Notes: generated by a model not told the origin, from the sequence alone. A stretch of DNA of 64,000 nt from Variovorax paradoxus (GCF_029919115.1 NZ_CP123990.1:4490501-4554500), one strand, 5' to 3'; numbered from the stretch's first letter, positions 10,870 to 20,911 are shown. A program made the numbers and translations.

Positions 10870-11466
10870 ATGAAAATCTCCATCATCGGCGCCGGCGAAA
10901 TCGGCTCCGCCATCGCTCGCCAGCTAGCACGCAACGGCATCGACGCTTCCATTGCCAACAGCCGCGGTCCGCAAACGCTGCAGCCGTTGGTCGACGAGCT
11001 GGGTCCCCGCATCAAGGCCGTCGAACTCAAGGAAGCGGCCCAGGCCGACCTGGTATTTCTCGCGGTCAACTGGAACCGCCTGCCCGACGCGCTGAAAGAC
11101 CTCGGGCCATGGAACGGCCGCATCCTCGTCGATGCGAACAATGCCGTTCGGGTGCCGTCGTTCGAGCCCTTCGACCTGGGCGGCCGCGCGTCCAGCGAAG
11201 TGGTGGCCGAACTGGCGCCGGGCGCTCGCGTGGTCAAGGCCTTCAACCACCTGGCAGCGGCCGCGCTCGAGGCCGACCCGAAGGTGGCCGGCGGCCGCCG
11301 CGTGCTGTTTCTGTCTGGCGAAGACGCCGATGCGAAGAAGACGGTGAGCGAATTGATCGCCCGCCTGGGCTTCACCCCCATCGACCTGGGCGGCGTGAAC
11401 GAAGGCCGCATCGTGCAGTTCCCAGGCGGCCCGATGGCAATCTTGAACCTGGTGAATCTGGACTGA
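10870..11466 (+). CDS. NAD(P)-binding F420-reductase-like oxidoreductase
   Basis: 198 residues. It opens with a Rossmann glycine motif (IIGAGEIGSAIARQL) and then shows ANSRGP, the arrangement of the NADPH-dependent F420 oxidoreductase-like family (DVFLAVNW, VKAFNHLAAAAL, FLSGEDADAKK). Betaproteobacteria normally make no F420, so these homologues probably reduce another substrate; the reaction is unknown. ATG 10870 was preferred over the upstream in-frame start because AAAGGA precedes it at suitable spacing. Expression is probably controlled by the divergent LysR. Confidence 0.85.
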   Translation: MKISIIGAGEIGSAIARQLARNGIDASIANSRGPQTLQPLVDELGPRIKAVELKEAAQADLVFLAVNWNRLPDALKDLGPWNGRILVDANNAVRVPSFEPFDLGGRASSEVVAELAPGARVVKAFNHLAAAALEADPKVAGGRRVLFLSGEDADAKKTVSELIARLGFTPIDLGGVNEGRIVQFPGGPMAILNLVNLD

Positions 11467-11494
11467 GGCGAGCCGCCGAGGCAGCCGCGGCGCG

Positions 11495-12601
<1,107 letters not shown>

Positions 12602-12743
12602 CTGCAAATCTCCTTTTGTCTTTGTGAAAGCGGCAAGCCCGCAACTGCGCCAACGAGGCAACGGCTGCAATGGGCAGTGGCCGGCGCTCATCTTACGGAC
12701 GCGCCTGTTGCGGCGATCGGGTTGTGACGTTAAGGTGAGCCGC

Positions 12744-13024
12744 ATGGACGCCCTCCTGCTCGCCCGAATCCAGTTCGGCTTCACGATCTCGTTCCACATC
12801 CTGTTTCCGGCACTCACACGGGGCTGGGGATCAGCCTGTGGCCGAACGTGATTCCGCCGGACATCAGCATCTGGCAGGCGGCGGGGCCGCCGCAGAGCCT
12901 GGGCTTTGCGCTGGTGGGGGCGCTGCTGATCATTCCGGTCATCCTGATGTTCATCCTGATGTACACGGCATGGAGCTACTGGGTGTTCAGGGGGAAGGTG
13001 AGGCATGGGGATGGGTATCACTGA
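12744..13024 (+). pseudogene. Cytochrome bd oxidase remnant: cydA head joined to cydB tail
   Basis: From ATG 12744 the first 25 residues, MDALLLARIQFGFTISFHIL and then FPALT, match the CydA/CioA (subunit I) N terminus. At about 12816 homology breaks. The +2 frame from about 12821 reads the CydB/CioB (subunit II) C terminus: ISLWPNVIPPDISIWQAAGP, later SYWVFRGKV, ending at TGA 13022-13024. Some 800 codons of cydA/cydB are missing and the frame is shifted, so no oxidase can be made. The cydB part also carries a 12-base tandem duplication. The cleanest reading is a single internal deletion of a cydAB operon. Confidence 0.88.
12941..12964 (+). repeat. 12-base tandem duplication in the cydB remnant
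   Basis: ATCCTGATGTTC is followed at once by ATCCTGATGTAC, giving ILMF-ILMY in the last membrane helix. It could be post-inactivation drift or a natural variant of this helix. Confidence 0.7.
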
Positions 13025-13166
13025 CCCCGGCCCCGCCGGCCGCGGCAAATGGCTGCGCCGCTTCGGATGGCTGCTCGCCATCTGGCTGTCCAGCGTCGGC
13101 ACCCTCTTCGCGGTGGCGCTGGTCTTTCGCTGGCTGATGCGCGCGGTCGGCCTCGCTGCGCCGTGA
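13005..13166 (+). CDS. DUF2474-family small membrane protein (cytochrome bd accessory)
   Basis: 53 residues with one membrane segment (WLLAIWLSSVGTLFAVALVF) preceded by a basic KWLRRFG stretch, the layout of DUF2474 peptides that sit after cydAB and correspond in position to CydX. The start overlaps the end of the cydB remnant by 20 bases, the usual arrangement. It is intact although its partner subunits are gone, so it is probably a non-functional leftover or not expressed. Confidence 0.72.
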   Translation: MGMGITDPGPAGRGKWLRRFGWLLAIWLSSVGTLFAVALVFRWLMRAVGLAAP

Positions 13167-13179
13167 GACCGGCCGCAGG

Positions 13180-13398
13180 CTAGTGCTGCTGCGCGGGGGC
13201 TGCAGGTGCGGCCCGCCGGCGAATTTCGCTCTGAAGTGCACGCTGCCCCGCCGCCAGCGCGGCTTCGTAGGTGTCCGCCGGATCGAAGGCGTCGCGAAGC
13301 ACCTTGGGGTTCGCTCCGTCCGTATCCGTTTCAAGCAGGCGCCAGACATAGGAGCCGAGGGCTGGCTCCTCGATGATGAGTTCGATGGGTTGTGTCAT
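13180..13398 (-). CDS. Small hypothetical protein
   Basis: 72 residues starting MTQPIELIIEEPALGSYVWR, with DTYEAALAAGQRALQSEIRR and an Ala/Pro/Gln tail. It is soluble and predicted helical, with no known motif. ATG 13398 was chosen over the longer frame because the upstream part is low-quality sequence overlapping the copA end. The Shine-Dalgarno is weak (TTGAGG). It sits between the cyd remnant and copA. No function is proposed. Confidence 0.55.
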   Translation of the reverse strand: MTQPIELIIEEPALGSYVWRLLETDTDGANPKVLRDAFDPADTYEAALAAGQRALQSEIRRRAAPAAPAQQH

Positions 13399-13478
13399 GG
13401 CCTCAACTTGCACAAGCCGGGGGCGGATGTCTGTAGGTCGAATTCGAATGCTGCGGGCTTTGCGTCCGATTCGACTTT

Positions 13479-15713
13479 TCAAGCGGACTTCTTTTCGTCG
13501 CTCGCCGTCCGGAGCCGCAACGCATTGGAAATAACCGACGCCGAACTCAGGCTCATCGCCAGTGCCGCGATCATCGGCGACAGCAGCCAGCCGGTGAACG
13601 GAAACAGCACGCCGGCCGCCAGGGGCACGCCCAGCGCGTTGTAGATGAACGCGAAGCCCAGGTTCTGCTTCATGTTGGCGATGGTCTTTTCGGAGACGAT
13701 GCGCGCCTGCGCGATGCCCCGCAGATCGCCCTTCACCAGCGTGACCTGCGCGCTGTTCATTGCAACGTCGGTGCCGGTGCCCATGGCCACGCCGACGTCG
13801 GCCTTGGCGAGCGCGGGCGCATCGTTGATGCCATCTCCCGCCATGGCGACGATGCGGCCTTCGCGCTGCAGCTTTTCGACCAGCGCCAGCTTGTCGGCCG
13901 GCTTGACTTCTCCATGCACCTCGTCAATGCCCAGCCTTGCGGCAACGGCGCGCGCTGTCGTCAGCCCGTCGCCCGTTGCCATGATCACGCGCATGCCCGA
14001 TTCCTTGAGCGCCGCCAGCGCCTCCATGGTGGTGGCCTTGACGGGATCGGACACGGCGAGCAGGCCCGCCGGCTGCCCGTCGGCCGCAAGGAACATGACG
14101 CTGGCACCTTCGGCGCGCAGGGCCTCGGCCTGCGGCTTGAGCGCGTCGACGGGCACGCGCAACTGGTCCATCAGCGCGGTGTTGCCCAGCGCCAGCTTCT
14201 TGCCGCCCACGATGCCGCTCACGCCGATGCCGCTGCTCGACTCGAACTCATCCGCCGCGGTCAACGCCAGGCCGCGTTCGCGCGCCGCCGCGACGATGGC
14301 GTGCGCCAGCGGATGCTCGCTCCCCTGGTCGAGGCTGGCCGCAAGGCGCAGCACGTCGTCTTCGGTAAAACCGGGCTGGGCCACTGCGCGTTCGAAGCGC
14401 GGCTTGCCTTCGGTCAGCGTGCCTGTCTTGTCGACGATGAGCGCATCCACCTTGCGAAAGTTCTCTATAGCGGCCGCATCGCGGAAAAGCACGCCCTGCG
14501 TGGCGGCCTTGCCGGTGGCCACCATGATCGACATGGGTGTGGCAAGACCCAACGCACAGGGGCAGGCAATGATGAGTACCGCCACCGCATTGATGAGCCC
14601 GTGGGTCCAGCTGGGCGCCGGCCCGAAGAACCCCCACGCAAAGAAGGTCAGCAGCGCAATGCCGATGACGACCATGACGAAGTAGCCCGCCACGTGGTCG
14701 GCCATGCGCTGCATCGGCGCCCTGGAGCGCTGGGCCTGCGCCACCATTTGCACGATGCTCGCGAGCACGGTTTGCGAGCCGACTTTTTCCGACTGCATGA
14801 CAAGGGCGCCGTTGGTGTTGAGCGTGGCGCCGATGAGCTTGTCTCCAACGCGCTTGGTCACCGGCAGCGGCTCGCCCGTGAGCATGGACTCGTCGACCGC
14901 GCTTGCGCCCTCGACCACCACGCCGTCCACCGGCACCTTTTCGCCGGGCCGCACGCGCAGCTTGTCGCCGACATGCACATGCGCAATGGGAACGTCTTCT
15001 TCAGTGCCGTCGGCACCGATGCGCCGAGCCGTCTTGGGCGCAAGGCCCAGCAGCGACTTGATGGCCGCGGAAGTTTGCGAGCGCGCCTTGAGCTCGAGAA
15101 TCTGGCCGAGCAGGGTGAGCGAAATGATCACTGCCGCGGCCTCGAAGTAAACCGCCACGCGGCCCATCGACATGAACGAATCGGGAAAGGCACGGGGCGC
15201 TACGGTGGCCACCACGCTGTAGACGAAGGCGGCGGCAGTGCCCAGGCCGATGAGCGTCCACATGTTCGGGCTGCGGTTGGCTACCGACTGCACCGCGCGC
15301 TCGAAGAAGGGCCATCCTGCCCACAGCACGATCGGCACCGAAAGGGCCAGCTCGATCCAGCTCTGCGTTGCCATCTCGAACCACTGCAGCCTGTGGCCCG
15401 CCATTGCGAGCACGGCGACCGCAATGGTGAGCGGCAGTGTCCAGAGAAACCGGCGCTTGAAGTCGTGCAGCTCGGGATCCTCTTTTTCCTCTGCGTCGAG
15501 GCTCGGCATTTCGGGTTCCAGCGTCATGCCGCACTTGGGGCAATTGCCGGGATGGTCCTGCCGTACTTCCGGATGCATGGGGCAGGTGTAGATCGTCGGC
15601 GATCCGTCCGCCGCGCCGGGTTCGACGGCATTCACCGGCACAGGGTGGCCGCCGTGATGGTGGTGCTGATGATGGTGGTGGTCGTGTCCTGGGTTGGAAC
15701 GCATGTCGTTCAT
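13479..15713 (-). CDS. copA: Heavy-metal (copper/silver-type) P1B-ATPase
   Basis: 744 residues; exports copper-type cations from the cytoplasm using ATP. The N terminus is His-rich (residues about 10-22). A small metal-binding domain YTCPMHPEV...[10 protein letters not shown] (about 42-68) replaces the usual HMA domain. P-type landmarks are all visible: the phosphatase loop TGEPLPV, the CPC membrane motif ([13 protein letters not shown]), the phosphorylation site DKTGTLT, the HP motif SEHPLAHA and [14 protein letters not shown]. The start at ATG 15713 follows GGAGA. A truncated copper chaperone and a MerR-type promoter lie directly upstream. By layout it belongs to the CopA/SilP group; copper is the likelier substrate. 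Confidence 0.94.
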   Translation of the reverse strand: MNDMRSNPGHDHHHHQHHHHGGHPVPVNAVEPGAADGSPTIYTCPMHPEVRQDHPGNCPKCGMTLEPEMPSLDAEEKEDPELHDFKRRFLWTLPLTIAVAVLAMAGHRLQWFEMATQSWIELALSVPIVLWAGWPFFERAVQSVANRSPNMWTLIGLGTAAAFVYSVVATVAPRAFPDSFMSMGRVAVYFEAAAVIISLTLLGQILELKARSQTSAAIKSLLGLAPKTARRIGADGTEEDVPIAHVHVGDKLRVRPGEKVPVDGVVVEGASAVDESMLTGEPLPVTKRVGDKLIGATLNTNGALVMQSEKVGSQTVLASIVQMVAQAQRSRAPMQRMADHVAGYFVMVVIGIALLTFFAWGFFGPAPSWTHGLINAVAVLIIACPCALGLATPMSIMVATGKAATQGVLFRDAAAIENFRKVDALIVDKTGTLTEGKPRFERAVAQPGFTEDDVLRLAASLDQGSEHPLAHAIVAAARERGLALTAADEFESSSGIGVSGIVGGKKLALGNTALMDQLRVPVDALKPQAEALRAEGASVMFLAADGQPAGLLAVSDPVKATTMEALAALKESGMRVIMATGDGLTTARAVAARLGIDEVHGEVKPADKLALVEKLQREGRIVAMAGDGINDAPALAKADVGVAMGTGTDVAMNSAQVTLVKGDLRGIAQARIVSEKTIANMKQNLGFAFIYNALGVPLAAGVLFPFTGWLLSPMIAALAMSLSSASVISNALRLRTASDEKKSA

Positions 15714-15792
15714 TCGAATTCTCCAGCGGGAACCATGGGGCCGCCCGTGTCGCGGGGGCGCAGGCAGGCGAGGTTTGAGGGTCAGCCCCCGG

Positions 15793-15885
15793 TCAGGTAG
15801 GCGTCCAGACAATCGCGCCGGCTTCGGCGGCTAGCCTGCTTGCGCAGTGGTCGCAGGTCATCGGCCGAATCGCGAACTCTTGCAT
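15793..15885 (-). pseudogene. Truncated heavy-metal-associated (CopZ-like) chaperone
   Basis: From ATG 15885, with GGAG at good spacing, the frame gives [20 protein letters not shown] and ten more residues, then stops. The start and the MTCDHC metal motif match the beginning of CopZ/HMA copper chaperones. Family members are about 65-70 residues, so more than half of the ferredoxin-like fold is missing. I see no clear continuation in another frame. It sits between a candidate copper promoter and copA. It could be a translated leader or a pseudogene; I favour a decayed copZ. Confidence 0.65.
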
Positions 15886-15926
15886 GGCAACTCCTTGATT
15901 GTTGAAAGCGGAGTTCAGTTTCAGGG

Positions 15927-15947
15927 TTGACATCGTGGCAAGGTCAA
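15927..15947 (-). promoter_or_regulatory. Candidate CueR (MerR-family) copper promoter
   Basis: On the minus strand TTGACC is followed by a TTGAC...GTCAA inverted repeat (15927-15931 with 15943-15947) inside an elongated spacer. This resembles the TTGACCTTGCC-type operators of CueR-controlled copA/copZ genes. It lies 42-62 bases before the chaperone remnant. The -10 element is weak. No cueR gene is in the window. Confidence 0.5.
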
Positions 15948-16019
15948 GCCTGTTCTGCATGCCCTTCTCTGGAGGGGTTGCGGCTCCTCTTACAACTTTT
16001 TTCCTCTGGAATCCTTGGC

Positions 16020-16766
16020 ATGTCCCCAGTTTCTCGCTGTCTCCTGAGCGTTGCGCTACTCGCGGCTTCAACGGTCCACGCCCAGGCGCTGGATTACGAC
16101 CATCAGGAAAGCTGGAAGGCGGTTCACGACAGTGCCCAATCGCCGATCGATATTCCCACTGGTGAAGCCAAGGCCGGCGATGCGCTCGAGCCGCAGGGCA
16201 TTCGCCTGAGCAACGCTCGCGCGGCGCTCGACGTCGTCGATAACGGTCATGCGGTGGAGGTCGAGGCGAAAGGGCCTGACGCGATGATCCGCGGCAGGCA
16301 CTTCAAGCTGCTGCAGTTCCACTTTCATGCCGAGAGCGAGCACACGGTGGACGGCAAGCACTTTCCGCTCGAAGGCCACTTCGTCTTCCGTGCCGCGGAC
16401 GGCCGCCTGGCCGTGGTGGGCGTGATGTACCGCGAAGGCCCGGCCAATCCGCTGGCGGCCAAGGTGCTGGCAGCGCTCGAGAAGGAAGGGCATGGCGAGC
16501 TGTCCAAGGCCGACATCTCCGTTCTCCTGCCCAAGGACAAGGCCTACTACCACTACCTGGGCTCGCTCACCACGCCGCCGCTGACTGAAAACGTCGAGTG
16601 GTATTTGCTGCAGGCACCGGTGTCGCTGTCTCCGGCGCAAATTTCGCAGTTCCGCGCGCGCTATGCCCACAACAACCGGAAGCTGCAGGAGCTCAACGGG
16701 CGTCCGTTGGTACGCTTTCCCTCGGTGACGCTGACTTCCAATCGCGCAGCCCCCGCCAGCCGCTGA
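16020..16766 (+). CDS. Alpha-class carbonic anhydrase, periplasmic
   Basis: 248 residues; hydrates carbon dioxide to bicarbonate with zinc. A Sec signal (CLLSVALLAASTVHA) precedes the mature protein. The three zinc-ligand histidines are visible as H101 and H103 in QFHFHAESEH and H120 in PLEGHFVF. SPIDIPTG and LTTPPLTENVEWYLL are further alpha-CA landmarks. ATG 16020 gives a proper signal peptide; the longer frame does not. It is divergent from the copper genes, and a strong terminator follows. Length is typical for bacterial alpha-CAs. Confidence 0.93.
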   Translation: MSPVSRCLLSVALLAASTVHAQALDYDHQESWKAVHDSAQSPIDIPTGEAKAGDALEPQGIRLSNARAALDVVDNGHAVEVEAKGPDAMIRGRHFKLLQFHFHAESEHTVDGKHFPLEGHFVFRAADGRLAVVGVMYREGPANPLAAKVLAALEKEGHGELSKADISVLLPKDKAYYHYLGSLTTPPLTENVEWYLLQAPVSLSPAQISQFRARYAHNNRKLQELNGRPLVRFPSVTLTSNRAAPASR

Positions 16767-16776
16767 ACGCCAAGCC

Positions 16777-16822
16777 AAAAAAGAGCCCCCGGTTCTTCGC
16801 AGAGCCGGGGGCTTTTTTTTTA
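16777..16822. terminator. Bidirectional intrinsic terminator
   Basis: A 13-bp stem (16784-16796 with 16801-16813, one G-U pair) closes a TCGC tetraloop. It is flanked by A residues on the left and T residues on the right. It serves the carbonic anhydrase gene and, read in reverse, the convergent amidase gene. Confidence 0.9.
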
Positions 16823-16839
16823 GTTTTGGCGCGGCCTTC

Positions 16840-18372
16840 TCAAACGGCGGAAACCGCTGGCCGCGCCGCAGCCGCAGGAGCGCCGCCATGCGTTCCCGGC
16901 GGTGCGGTGACGATGGATGTGAGCGCAGGTTCCGCCATGCGCAAAGCCGCAAGATCGGGGCGCGGGCGGCGCAGTTGCGCATCGGCGGCAAATGCCATTT
17001 CCATGGCATGCGCCGCGCCCAGCACCTGGTGGTCGGCCCGGAAGCCGCCGACGATCTGCAGTCCAAACGGCATGCCCGCATAGTCGACGCCGCAGGGCAG
17101 CGAAAGCGCGGGATGCGTCGTCAGCGTGACGACATAGGTCAGCGCCAGCCAACGGTAGTAGTTGGCCTGCTTCTCGCCGTTGATGGTGTCCGCATACATC
17201 TGCGTCCACGGGAAGGGCGACACCGGCGTGGTGGGCGACAGGATCAGGTCGTAGCCGGCAAAGGTCGCCTGGAACCGCTTGATGAGCCGCGTCTGCTCGG
17301 CCTGCGCCCAGGCGCTGTCGAGCAGGCTCATCTGCGCGCCCATCTCGTAGTTGGCGCGCGAGTTCGGCCCCAGGCTGGCCGGGTCGCGCTGGTAGGCCGC
17401 ATGCATGCCGGCCACGAAGGCTTCGGCGCGCAGCACGTCGAAGCAGCGGTGCGCCTCGCCCAGGTCCAGCGTCACCTGGTCGCAAGACTTGAACAGGTGC
17501 CGCATGGCGCCGATCTTCCGGCGCATGGTGGCGCGGATGTCGTCGTCCACCGCGCAAACGCCGAAGTCTTCGGTCCATGCCACGCGCAGCCTGCTCAGGT
17601 CGACGTCGATCGGCTTCTGAAAAGACAGCGGATCGAGCGGGTAGCTCAGCGGGTCGCCGGCGTGCATGCCGGCGGAGGCCGCCATTTGCAGGCAGGCGTC
17701 TTCCACCGTGCGGCCCATCGGGCCCACGACGGAAATCGGCGTCCAGCCCAGCAGCTTTCGCACGCTCGGCACAATGCCCGGCGAAGGCCGGAACCCGACC
17801 ACGCCGCACTTGGCGGCCGGGATCCGCAGAGAGCCGCCGGTGTCGGAGCCGGTGCACACGGGCAGCATGTCGCACGCCAGGGCCGCAGCCGAGCCGCCGG
17901 AGGAGCCCCCCGCATTCAGGTTGGGGTCGAACGGGTTGCCGGTGGCGCCCCACACCTCGTTGCGCGAGTTGGCGCCCGCGCCCATCTCCGGCACGTTGGT
18001 CTTGCCTGCGACGATGGCGCCGGCCTTTCGGAGGCGCGCGACCAGCTCGATGTCTTCGTCGGGCACGTGGTCGCGGAAGATGGCGGAACCCCAGGTGGTG
18101 AGCAGGCCTTCGGTCGGCTCCAGGTCTTTCACGCCCAGCGGCAGGCCATGCAGCAGGCCGAGCGCATCGCCGCGCATCACGGCGGCTTCAGCAGCCTTGG
18201 CTTCGGTTCGCGCACGGTCGAAGCAGGTGGCGGTCACGGCATTGACGAATGGGTTCACCCGTTCGATCTGCGCAATGCAAGCCTCCATAAGCTCCACTGG
18301 CGAGACGGCCTTGCTGCCGATGAGCCGGCGCAGTTCGACGGCGGATTGTTCGATCAATTTGGCGTCCTTCAA
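16840..18372 (-). CDS. Amidase-signature-family hydrolase
   Basis: 510 residues; hydrolyses a carboxamide through a Ser-cisSer-Lys triad. The triad is visible: Lys in PLGVKDL, and the serines in GGSSGGSAAALA and GSDTGGSLRIPAA. No export signal. It starts at TTG 18372, whose first bases overlap the stop of the upstream Bug binding protein (TTGA), so the two are translationally coupled. That coupling suggests the imported ligand or its derivative is an amide. GatA is less likely because gatB and gatC are absent. Confidence 0.9.
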   Translation of the reverse strand: MKDAKLIEQSAVELRRLIGSKAVSPVELMEACIAQIERVNPFVNAVTATCFDRARTEAKAAEAAVMRGDALGLLHGLPLGVKDLEPTEGLLTTWGSAIFRDHVPDEDIELVARLRKAGAIVAGKTNVPEMGAGANSRNEVWGATGNPFDPNLNAGGSSGGSAAALACDMLPVCTGSDTGGSLRIPAAKCGVVGFRPSPGIVPSVRKLLGWTPISVVGPMGRTVEDACLQMAASAGMHAGDPLSYPLDPLSFQKPIDVDLSRLRVAWTEDFGVCAVDDDIRATMRRKIGAMRHLFKSCDQVTLDLGEAHRCFDVLRAEAFVAGMHAAYQRDPASLGPNSRANYEMGAQMSLLDSAWAQAEQTRLIKRFQATFAGYDLILSPTTPVSPFPWTQMYADTINGEKQANYYRWLALTYVVTLTTHPALSLPCGVDYAGMPFGLQIVGGFRADHQVLGAAHAMEMAFAADAQLRRPRPDLAALRMAEPALTSIVTAPPGTHGGAPAAAARPAVSAV

Positions 18373-19349
18373 TCAGCGGTGATGTTGGCGCGGGCCGCAA
18401 CGGCGCGCATCAGCGGCAGTTCCTTGTTGATCAGCTCGCTCACGGCGGCGCCGTTGCTGAAGGCCGGCTCCAGGCCCTGCGCAGTCAGCTTGGCGCGGGT
18501 GTCGGCGTCGGCAACGGTGGCGGCAAGCGCCTTTTCGAGCTTGGCCTTCACGTCGGCAGGCAGGCCCTTGGGTGCGGACACGACCAGCCACGAGTCCATG
18601 TTGATGTCCGGGTAGCCGCTCTCGGCCATGGTGGGCACATCGGGCAGCAGGGTGGAGCGCTTGGACGTGGTCACCGCAATGGCCTTGATCTTGCCGCTCT
18701 TGAGCTGGGGAATGGCGGCACTCACGGTGTCGATGCTGAACGGAACCTGGCCGCCCATCAGGTCGGTCATGGCCGGGGCGCTGCCCTTGTAAGGCACATG
18801 CGTCATCTTCAGGCCGGCGGCGCTCAAGATGGTTTCTCCGGCGAACTGCGACGTGGTGCCGGTGCCGTACGAGGCATACGAGTACTTGCCGGGCGATGCC
18901 TTCACGTAGTCGACGAACTGCTTCACCGTTTTTACCGGCACCTCGCTGTTGGCCAGCAGGATGAGGCCGACGCGCCCGACCAGGCCAATCTGGTCGAAGC
19001 CCTTCACCGGGTCGTATGGAAGATTCGAACGGATGGCCGGGTTCACGGTGAAGGTGGTGCCCGAGCTCACCAGCAGCGTGTAGCCGTCCGGCGCCGCCTT
19101 GGAGACATAGCTCGCCCCGATCACCGTGCCGGCACCCGCGCGGTTCTCGATGACCACGGGCTGGCCGAGCTCCTTGCCCAGGCGCTGGGCGATCACGCGG
19201 CCGTTCACGTCCGTGGCCCCGCCCGGAGGAAAGGGGATCACAAGCGTGACGGGACGCGACGGAAACGCGGTCTCCGCGGCGGCTGCCATCGAGGCAAGGC
19301 CGAGGCAGGACATCAGCAGCAGGCTGGCCAATGCGGGGAGGCGTTTCAT
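18369..19349 (-). CDS. Bug-family (TctC-like) tripartite tricarboxylate transporter binding protein
   Basis: 326 residues; periplasmic solute receptor. The signal peptide (LASLLLMSCLGLASMAAAA) is followed by the family signature FPSRPVTLVIPFPPGGATDV, then DGYTLLVSSGTT and HVPYKGSAPAMTDLMGGQV. ATG 19349 follows AGGAG. Betaproteobacteria carry many such orphan receptors, and no TctA/TctB membrane genes are nearby. It is first in an operon with the amidase and divergent from a LysR regulator, which probably senses the same compound. The ligand is unknown. Confidence 0.93.
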   Translation of the reverse strand: MKRLPALASLLLMSCLGLASMAAAAETAFPSRPVTLVIPFPPGGATDVNGRVIAQRLGKELGQPVVIENRAGAGTVIGASYVSKAAPDGYTLLVSSGTTFTVNPAIRSNLPYDPVKGFDQIGLVGRVGLILLANSEVPVKTVKQFVDYVKASPGKYSYASYGTGTTSQFAGETILSAAGLKMTHVPYKGSAPAMTDLMGGQVPFSIDTVSAAIPQLKSGKIKAIAVTTSKRSTLLPDVPTMAESGYPDINMDSWLVVSAPKGLPADVKAKLEKALAATVADADTRAKLTAQGLEPAFSNGAAVSELINKELPLMRAVAARANITAD

Positions 19350-19448
19350 GAAGTGCTCCTGAGGGACGGGTGGGAGGGGCGGACGGCGAATGCAATTGCA
19401 TCCTAGGAGCCGGAGCCTGCTGCCACAAGCGCAATGTTTAGAATTGTG

Positions 19449-19467
19449 GATTGCCGTTTCGGCAATC
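19449..19467. promoter_or_regulatory. LysR-type operator candidate
   Basis: GATTGCCG-TTT-CGGCAATC is a perfect 8-bp inverted repeat with a T-N11-A core. It sits between the divergent LysR gene (38 bases before its start) and the Bug/amidase operon. Confidence 0.65.
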
Positions 19468-19504
19468 GACACGGCCGTTTGCCGCCCTTGCAACGGAGAA
19501 TTCC

Positions 19505-20419
19505 ATGGCACTTCACGCGCTGCAGGAGACCGCCGTGCGGTACTTCCTGGAGGTGGTGCGAACCGGTTCCGTGAAAGAGGCCGCGCTCAAGCTCAACGTG
19601 GCCCCATCGGCCGTGAGCCGGCAGGTGGCACGCCTGGAGCGCGAGCTCGACACCTTGCTGTTCGACCGCCACGCACGCGGCATGGTCCCCAATGCCGCCG
19701 GCGAGTTGCTGGCGGCGCATGCCAAGCGCATGCAGCAGGACATCGAGCGGGTGGCAACCGACATCCAGGGCTTGCGCGGCCTGCGCAGCGGCCGCGTGCG
19801 CGTGGTGAGCACGGAGGGCTTTGCCTTCGACTTTCTTCCGACGCTGATCGCGCGCTTTCGCAGCAAGCACGAAGGCATCCGCTTTCACCTGGAGGTCTGC
19901 CCGCCGCATGACGTACCCGCGCGCATACGCGACGGCGAGGCGGACATCGGCATTACGCTGAGTTCGGTGCCCGAGCCGGGCATCAGGATCGAGCTGCGCC
20001 ACCCCAGCCCCATCCTCGCGGTGATGGCCAACGACCACCCACTGGCGGCGCAGCGGCAGCTGTCGCTGCGCCAGGTGGTGGCCTATCCGCTGGGGCTGCC
20101 GCCGCAGGACAGCTCGATCAGACAACTGCTGGACACCAGCTGCAGCAGGCAGGGGCTGCACTACGTGCAGGCCATGTCGAGCAACCATGCGAACGCGCTC
20201 GTGAGCTTTGCGGCCGCAGGGGGCGGCAGCATCGCGTTCTACGGGGAGCTGTCGATCCGCACCCAGCTCAAGTCGAAGGCGCTGGTCGCCATTGCGCTGA
20301 AGGACCGCGAAATGAACGAGCGCCACCTCGAAGTGGAGACGCTGGCGGGCCGGTCGCTGCCCGACGCAGGCAAGGCATTCGTGCAATTCCTGACGGATGC
20401 CATCAAGGCGAGCGCCTGA
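19505..20419 (+). CDS. LysR-family transcriptional regulator
   Basis: 304 residues. The winged helix (VRYFLEVVRTGSVKEAALKLNVAPSAVSRQVARL) is followed by an effector domain from about residue 90. ATG 19505 follows GGAG and was chosen over an upstream in-frame ATG lying inside the operator palindrome. Divergence from the Bug/amidase operon and the shared palindrome make that operon the likely target. Confidence 0.93.
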   Translation: MALHALQETAVRYFLEVVRTGSVKEAALKLNVAPSAVSRQVARLERELDTLLFDRHARGMVPNAAGELLAAHAKRMQQDIERVATDIQGLRGLRSGRVRVVSTEGFAFDFLPTLIARFRSKHEGIRFHLEVCPPHDVPARIRDGEADIGITLSSVPEPGIRIELRHPSPILAVMANDHPLAAQRQLSLRQVVAYPLGLPPQDSSIRQLLDTSCSRQGLHYVQAMSSNHANALVSFAAAGGGSIAFYGELSIRTQLKSKALVAIALKDREMNERHLEVETLAGRSLPDAGKAFVQFLTDAIKASA

Positions 20420-20530
20420 AGGCGAAGAAACCGGTTCCCGCGTGCGCTACACTCCGCGCCGCTTGCAGTGGCCTCAGCTGCTGCGCCGTCATAGGCAACA
20501 TGACGAGAACAATCCAAAGGAAATTTTCAA

Positions 20531-20911
20531 GTGAACCGTATCGAACTGGTCGAAAAGATCGCCGCCGCCCATAACGTGAGCAAGGCAGAAGCCGCCCGTA
20601 TCCTGGAAACCGTCACGGGTTCCATCGTCGCCGCAGTGAAGAAGGGCGACCCCGTCCAGCTCATCGGCTTCGGCACCTTCAAGCAAGTGGCTCGCGCCGC
20701 GCGCACCGGCTTCAACCCGCAAGCCGGCGCCAAGATCAAGATCGCCGCACAGAAGGTGCCCAAGTTCGTGCCGGGCGCCGCATTCAAGGCCGCCATCGAC
20801 CCCAAGGCTGCAAAGCGCAAGGCCGACAAGGCAGCCGCCAAGCCCGTCGCCAAGAAGGCAGCACCGGCCAAGAAGGCCGCCGCTCCCGCCAAGAAGGCCG
20901 CCAAGAAGTAA
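20531..20911 (+). CDS. HU-family DNA-binding protein with histone-like tail
   Basis: 126 residues. The first 90 form the HU/IHF fold (MNRIELVEKIAAAHNVSKAE, IGFGTFKQVARAARTGFNPQ). The last 35 are a Lys/Ala/Pro-rich tail with repeated PAKKAA units, like histone H1 and like HU variants of Burkholderiales. It packages or bends DNA as a dimer. The start is GTG 20531, after AAAGGA. It is a single gene with its own terminator. Confidence 0.94.
   Translation: MNRIELVEKIAAAHNVSKAEAARILETVTGSIVAAVKKGDPVQLIGFGTFKQVARAARTGFNPQAGAKIKIAAQKVPKFVPGAAFKAAIDPKAAKRKADKAAAKPVAKKAAPAKKAAAPAKKAAKK

Noticed and set aside
12602..13102. Upstream extension of the SMP-30 frame
   Set aside because: The Tat signal and ribosome site fix the start at 12601; the extension is antisense to the cyd remnant.
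13914..15800. A 628-codon plus-strand frame
   Set aside because: Antisense to copA, whose P-type motifs are complete.
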